Positions 7,413 to 10,217 of a DNA stretch of 10,217 nt are shown here, in pieces (positions within the stretch are counted from its first letter, which is position 1; each line of letters starts with the position of its first letter). Position numbers and translations under genes: made by a program. This DNA comes from Burkholderiales bacterium (GTDB taxonomy: Bacteria; Pseudomonadota; Gammaproteobacteria; Burkholderiales; SG8-39). The stretch covers positions 1 to 10,217 of the forward strand of contig JAENXP010000036.1 of NCBI GenBank assembly GCA_016649475.1. Reading direction: 5' to 3'. The notes under the pieces are model-generated. The model had not been told where the DNA came from. It saw only the letters and a list, made by a program, of their open reading frames with translations, and did no database searches.

Positions 7413-7482
7413 GGCGCGCGCGAGCGCGCAATGACATTTCACCGCCCTCGGCTGATGCAGGAACATACTCGAGCTGCGGTAA

Positions 7483-7559
7483 TCGAGCTTGCGCGGACGG
7501 CGACCCGTCCGCGCGGATCGTCGATTGCGCACGGACGAAGACCCGTCCGTGCGCGATCG
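7483..7559. repeat. Two abutting tandem stem-loop units
   Basis: Unit 1 (7483-7520, 38 bp) and unit 2 (7521-7559, 39 bp) lie head to tail without a gap. Both read TCGA, TTGCGC, GGACG, GACCCGTCC, GCGCG and ATCG in order. Unit 1 forms a perfect 10-bp stem (7491-7500 with 7505-7514, loop CGAC). Unit 2 forms an 11-bp stem (7527-7537 with 7544-7554). Unit 2 carries an extra AC in the left arm and an extra GT in the right arm, which pair with each other, so pairing is preserved while the sequence changes. Two units with no spacer do not make a CRISPR array. Confidence 0.8.
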
Positions 7560-7566
7560 GCGATCT
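7515..7566. repeat. Extended 23-bp hairpin around tandem unit 2
   Basis: The unit 2 stem can be continued outward: 7515-7537 pairs with 7544-7566 over 23 positions with a six-base loop (AAGACC, 7538-7543). Three of the pairs are G-U type (7526/7555, 7521/7560 and 7515/7566). It begins directly after the unit 1 hairpin ends at 7514 and reaches the edge of block A2 at 7567, so the two hairpins would stack end to end. Confidence 0.8.
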
Positions 7567-7645
7567 TGGATAAACCCCTGCGCCGTCCTTGTTCTTGTCC
7601 ATTGCAGTGATTGAAAAACACCGTTGGCGCGCGCAGCGCGCAACG
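7567..7645 (+). repeat. Bipartite repeat module, copy 2 (A2 and G2 blocks)
   Basis: This is the second copy of the module described at 7327-7433, in the same orientation. Block A2 spans 7567-7601 and keeps the terminal TGGATAA and TTGTCCA. Block G2 spans about 7623-7645. The middle (7602-7622) is short and shares GCAG, GAAAA and the final CGTTGG with the right half of the copy 1 hairpin. It has no counterpart of the left arm, so copy 1 may have gained a fold-back or copy 2 may have lost one. Confidence 0.75.
7614..7644 (-). terminator. Likely Rho-independent terminator of the ccm cluster
   Basis: Read on the minus strand, a GC-rich hairpin (7644-7636 with 7632-7623, nine pairs, one bulged base, three-base loop) is followed by GGTG and then five T residues (7618-7614). 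It lies about 50 bp after the ccmI stop in the correct direction. The same hairpin in the G1 block is followed by CCGTATTTT on this strand, a possible second, weaker copy. Confidence 0.55.
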
Positions 7646-7692
7646 CCGCAGGTGGCACGCGACAGCGATTGAGACCATATATAGCCCGGCGC

Positions 7693-8982
7693 TTACGGGA
7701 CTACCTTCGCGATTTCGACGCTCATGCCCGTCGTCCCCGGGTGCACCGGTTTGCTCACGCCCTCCAGGTCACCAGCCTGCGGCACCACGTTGCCCGACTT
7801 GGTTACCCGCGCCGCCACGACCACCGAGTCAAAATCCGAAAGTTTCGCAGCGGGACTCATAGCCATCGAATCATCGAACGAAAACTCCAGCGGCAGATCC
7901 TTCACCTTGACGCGCACCGCGGCGAGCGGCATGCGCGAGCCCTGAGCCGGTCGCGCCAGCACGAATACCGTATCATCCGGAGCCGCGCGCGCGGCAAGCG
8001 CCGGCGCCAGCTTGATCGTTCCGCTAAGGCGCTCGCTCTTTGCCGCGACAGGCTTGGTCGCCTCCGGCGGCGTTGCCTTGCCTGCCTGCTCGGCTTTTGC
8101 CACCGTGGTCGGCAGACTGGGCGCCCCGCCCTGCTTGTCCTCGGCTTCCTTGATGCTGGCACGCACCGAATTCCCCATTTCAGAATCCGCCGGCAACAGC
8201 GGCAATATGCGCTTCCAGTATTCGGCCGCCTTGGCGAAATCCTGCTTTTCGAATTCCACCGAACCGGCCAGTGCCAAAGCCTTGAGATTGTTGCCGTCGG
8301 CCGCCAGTGCGCGCTGTATTAGTACCTCCGGCTTACCCCGCAAGGTTTGCCCTTGTGCCATGGCGAGACTGTCGGCGTAATCTGCCAGCAACTGCGCGTT
8401 CGACGGAAATCTGGCTTCGGCCTTGGCGTAGGCGCCTACGGCCTGGTCAAAACGCCCCAGAGCGGTGTAGGTGCGCGCGAGCATGACCCAGCCTTCCACG
8501 TCGTCCGGGTTCGACTCCAGCCGTTGCGCCAGGCTCGCAGCCATGGATTCGATCTGCCCCTGCGACAGTTCGTGCGGCGCTGCCTGTGCCTGCGCGGCGC
8601 TCGCCCGGTTTGGATTAAGCCCCTGCGGACTGCCCAGGATCAGGTAGAACGATACCGAACAAATCGGCACCGCGAGCGCGACAGCGATGACCACCCACTT
8701 GCTGCCCGTTGCGGGCACAGCGGCGCCGGCCTCAGCCGCGCCGGTGTCCTCCAGCAATCCGCGCTGCAGGTCCGCGCGTGCAGCCTCCCACTGTTCGCGG
8801 CCGATGGTGCCCGCCGCCAGGTCGGCGTCGAGTTCGGTCAACTGATCGCGAAAGACCGTCAAATTGGAAGCTTCGCGCGATATCGAGGCCTTGTCCCTTC
8901 CGCGATTGCGCACCAATGGCGCGACCAGGATTGCGAGCGCCACTGCGGTGAGCAGCGCCGCATACACCCAGAACATGGTCAT
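7693..8982 (-). CDS. ccmI: Cytochrome c maturation protein CcmI (CycH)
   Basis: A membrane-anchored apocytochrome c chaperone of System I maturation. CcmI proteins bind the C-terminal helix of apocytochrome through TPRs and pass it to the CcmF/CcmH haem ligation complex. It has 429 residues. Two membrane segments (about 3-24 and 96-117) flank a cytoplasmic loop with the family motif FRDQLTELDADLAAGTI (44-60). A TPR domain follows (about 140-285), with WVMLARTYTALGRFDQAVGAYAKA as a clear repeat. An Ala/Lys/Pro linker (about 285-316) leads to the C-terminal periplasmic domain (about 317-429). Length and layout suit the two-part CcmI of proteobacteria. The ATG at 8982 overlaps the ccmH stop as ATGA, giving coupled translation; a second ATG two codons later is possible. 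It is the last gene of the ccm run and is followed by a likely terminator. Confidence 0.92.
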   Translation of the reverse strand: MTMFWVYAALLTAVALAILVAPLVRNRGRDKASISREASNLTVFRDQLTELDADLAAGTIGREQWEAARADLQRGLLEDTGAAEAGAAVPATGSKWVVIAVALAVPICSVSFYLILGSPQGLNPNRASAAQAQAAPHELSQGQIESMAASLAQRLESNPDDVEGWVMLARTYTALGRFDQAVGAYAKAEARFPSNAQLLADYADSLAMAQGQTLRGKPEVLIQRALAADGNNLKALALAGSVEFEKQDFAKAAEYWKRILPLLPADSEMGNSVRASIKEAEDKQGGAPSLPTTVAKAEQAGKATPPEATKPVAAKSERLSGTIKLAPALAARAAPDDTVFVLARPAQGSRMPLAAVRVKVKDLPLEFSFDDSMAMSPAAKLSDFDSVVVAARVTKSGNVVPQAGDLEGVSKPVHPGTTGMSVEIAKVVP

Positions 8983-9452
8983 GTGCGCTCCTCAGGCGCT
9001 TCGAGCAGGGAACGTACGCGCAGCTGCTCCTCTTCGCTCAACTCTTGCGCCGGCGCCGAACGCCGCCGCCGCACAATGTAATAGAACAAGCCCGCCAGCG
9101 CCGCCAGCAGCAGCGCAAATGGCCCAAACCACAGCGGCACCGTGGTCGCCTTGACCGGCGGCCGATAACGAACGAAATCGCCATAGCGGGCCACCATGTA
9201 GTCGATGATCTGCGCTTCGTTCATGCCTTCTTTCAGCTTCTCCCGAATCTGGTTCCTCAGATCGACCGCGAGTTCGGCGTTCGAATCCGCAATAGTCTGG
9301 TTCTGGCACACCAGACAGCGCAGTTCCACTGCAAGTGCCATGACGCGCTTTTCCAGCACCGGATCGGCAGCGACCGTCGGCGCTTCCTTGGCGAGCACCG
9401 CGCCCGCGAGGACGAGTCCGAGCAGCAGCGCGAGAAGTTTACCCATTTCCAT
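8979..9452 (-). CDS. ccmH: Cytochrome c maturation protein CcmH (CcmL/CycL type)
   Basis: A membrane-anchored periplasmic thiol-disulfide protein that keeps the CXXCH site of apocytochrome c reduced for haem attachment. It has 157 residues. The N-terminal signal sequence ends near residue 21 (AGAVLA). The redox motif is LRCLVCQNQ (C46 and C49) within the diagnostic block LRCLVCQNQTIADSNAELA (44-62), then YMVARYGDFVRYRPP (85-99). One membrane segment (about 106-126) is followed by a charged cytoplasmic tail. This is the short CcmH, without the TPR domain fused in E. coli CcmH; here that part is the separate ccmI. AAAGGAG lies four bases before the ATG at 9452. An ATG at 9446 gives a more usual spacing and signal peptide, so the start may be two codons later. 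It overlaps the end of ccmG by 14 bp. Confidence 0.94.
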   Translation of the reverse strand: MEMGKLLALLLGLVLAGAVLAKEAPTVAADPVLEKRVMALAVELRCLVCQNQTIADSNAELAVDLRNQIREKLKEGMNEAQIIDYMVARYGDFVRYRPPVKATTVPLWFGPFALLLAALAGLFYYIVRRRRSAPAQELSEEEQLRVRSLLEAPEERT

Positions 9453-9975
9453 TCAACTCCTTTACCAGCGGCAGGATTTTGTCGCGGATGATTTCAGGGT
9501 CGACAATACCAATGCGCTTGTAGCGGATCACACCAGCCTTGTCGATGACATAGGTTTCAGGAACGCCGTAGACACCGTAATCGATGCCGATGCGGCCGTC
9601 ACGATCGTAGGCGGAAAGCTGATAGGGATTGCCGAAGCGGGCCAGCCAGGCAATGCCGTCGGCGCGCTCATCCTTGTAATTGAGCCCGTAGATCGGCACC
9701 ACCCCGGTGCGCGAGAGTTCCACCAGATGAGGATGCTCTTCGCGGCAAGCCACGCACCAGGATGCCCACACGTTCAGCATCCACACCTTTCCCAGCATGT
9801 CTTTCTGTGAGAACGTCTTTTCCGGTGCATGCAATTGCGCCAAAGTAAATGGCGGCGCCGGCTTGTCGATCAGGGGCGACGGCACCTCGCGCGGATCAAG
9901 CTTCAGGCCGACGCCGAGGAACACCACCATCACCGCGAATACCACCAGCGGAATCAGAAAACGCGCGCGCAACAT
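9439..9975 (-). CDS. ccmG: Cytochrome c biogenesis thioredoxin CcmG (DsbE)
   Basis: A periplasmic, membrane-tethered thioredoxin-like reductant that supplies electrons to apocytochrome or CcmH thiols during cytochrome c maturation. The 178 residues begin with an uncleaved-type anchor (about 6-24). The family segment PLIDKPAPPFTL (34-45) precedes the thioredoxin fold. The active site is NVWASWCVACREEHP, with C74 and C77. GLNYKDE (97-103) and the cis-proline in GVPETYVID (P139) are typical of CcmG rather than general thioredoxins. The length is standard. The ATG at 9975 is 3 bp after the ccmF stop and has no obvious ribosome site, suggesting coupling to ccmF translation. The electron donor to CcmG (DsbD or CcdA) is not in the window. 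Confidence 0.95.
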   Translation of the reverse strand: MLRARFLIPLVVFAVMVVFLGVGLKLDPREVPSPLIDKPAPPFTLAQLHAPEKTFSQKDMLGKVWMLNVWASWCVACREEHPHLVELSRTGVVPIYGLNYKDERADGIAWLARFGNPYQLSAYDRDGRIGIDYGVYGVPETYVIDKAGVIRYKRIGIVDPEIIRDKILPLVKELNGNG

Positions 9976-9978
9976 AGT

Positions 9979-10217
9979 CTAGCCCGCGGGAGATGGTTTG
10001 AGGTCCGCAGCGGCGGTAGTCTGCGCTGCAGCAGCCCGTGTCCTGACGCGATAGCGCCGGTCGATGACTGCGAGCAGCCCGCCGAAACCCATCAACAGGC
10101 AACCGGTCCAGATCCAGCTTATGAAGGGCTTGTAATACAGGCGTACGATCCAGACCTTCTGGCCGATCGACTCACCCAGCGCGACATACAGATGGCGCGA
10201 CATGCCATAGTCGATCG
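9979..10217 (-). CDS. ccmF: Haem lyase subunit CcmF (CycK), C-terminal part (5' end outside window)
   Basis: The last 78 residues of a large multi-pass membrane protein, open to the window edge at 10217 and ending with TAG at 9981-9979. DYGMSRHLYVALGE and VRLYYKPFISWIWTGC, followed by a hydrophobic segment and DRRYRVR, are the recognisable C-terminal periplasmic region and last membrane helix of CcmF. CcmF forms the haem lyase with CcmH and CcmI, reducing holo-CcmE and transferring haem to apocytochrome. Its place directly before ccmG, ccmH and ccmI fits the standard order. The haem-binding His residues and WWD motif lie outside the window. The tail after DRRYRVR is Ala/Thr-rich and ends in PSPAG, which is normal in variability. 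The ATG at 10203 is internal. Confidence 0.93.
   Translation of the reverse strand, partial: IDYGMSRHLYVALGESIGQKVWIVRLYYKPFISWIWTGCLLMGFGGLLAVIDRRYRVRTRAAAAQTTAAADLKPSPAG

Larger units (their letters stand above)
7327..7433 (+). repeat. Bipartite repeat module, copy 1 (A1 block, fold-back insert, G1 block)
   Basis: Copy 1 consists of block A1 (7327-7360), a 50-bp middle and block G1 (about 7410-7433). A1 and A2 (7567-7601) match at 20 of their first 25 bases without gaps, and both begin TGGAYAA and end in TCCA, so each is itself a rough inverted repeat. G1 and G2 (7623-7645) share GTTGGCGCGCGC and AGCGCGCAA, differing by one gap and one substitution. Each G block folds into a GC-rich hairpin with a single bulged G. 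The middle of copy 1 is the long hairpin listed separately; copy 2 has only about 21 bp there. Confidence 0.75.
7308..7692. other. Non-coding gap packed with repeats and hairpins
   Basis: This 385-bp gap separates the convergent lplT and ccmI genes, so no promoter is needed here. I see no protein-like reading frame: the open frames across it are low-complexity Arg/Ala/Ser strings with no ribosome site or family motif. Instead it contains two copies of a bipartite repeat module (7327-7433 and 7567-7645), a 22-bp fold-back hairpin (7362-7412), and two tandem stem-loop units (7483-7559). Terminator-like elements face both flanking genes. The last 47 bp (7646-7692) show nothing recognisable. Confidence 0.85.

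Noticed and set aside
7483..7559. Possible CRISPR-like repeat array
   Set aside because: There are only two units, directly abutting with no spacers, and no cas genes nearby.
7200..7658. Open frames on both strands across the lplT-ccmI gap
   Set aside because: They run through hairpins and repeats, give Arg/Ala/Ser-rich strings without a motif, and lack ribosome sites. The DNA structure explains the sequence better than coding does.
7308..7692. Possible tRNA or known structured RNA gene
   Set aside because: The hairpins do not assemble into a cloverleaf, and no T-loop or anticodon arm pattern was found. I could not run a covariance-model search; a hit from one would change this.

Overview
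The window is high-GC chromosomal DNA of a Gram-negative bacterium, most likely a betaproteobacterium. The evidence is a complete-looking hpnC-hpnD-hpnE squalene route, an alr-radA pair next to a LysR regulator and lplT, and a System I cytochrome c maturation cluster ending ccmF-ccmG-ccmH-ccmI. The family is not fixed by the sequence; a Nitrosomonadales-like lineage is only a guess. All coding genes look like intact housekeeping genes. There is no insertion sequence, phage gene, CRISPR array, rRNA or tRNA that I can see.

Layout. (1) 1-2471, plus strand: the 3' end of hpnC, then hpnD and hpnE, the last two coupled by a GTGA overlap. Together they would turn two farnesyl diphosphates into squalene, the precursor of hopanoids. 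(2) 2468-5848, minus strand: a LysR regulator (CysL/YeiE-like), alanine racemase alr and DNA repair ATPase radA, closely packed in the transcription order LysR, alr, radA. The radA and hpnE stop codons interlock, so the two blocks converge with no spacer. (3) 5849-6011: a divergent control region with three small dyads and an extended -10 promoter candidate, followed by lplT (lysophospholipid flippase) on the plus strand. (4) 7308-7692: a 385-bp non-coding gap between convergent lplT and ccmI, densely filled with repeats and hairpins. (5) 7693-10217, minus strand: ccmF (partial), ccmG, ccmH and ccmI, which deliver reduced apocytochrome to the haem ligation step in the periplasm.

The gene functions are ordinary. 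The one stretch that gene annotation does not explain is 7308-7692. It holds two copies of a bipartite repeat module, one of them carrying a 22-bp fold-back hairpin. Between the copies lie two abutting tandem units, each a GC-rich stem-loop, which differ by a matched two-base insertion in both arms of the stem. It looks like a REP/MITE-like intergenic element that may also supply terminators for both flanking genes. No new enzymatic or defence system is visible.
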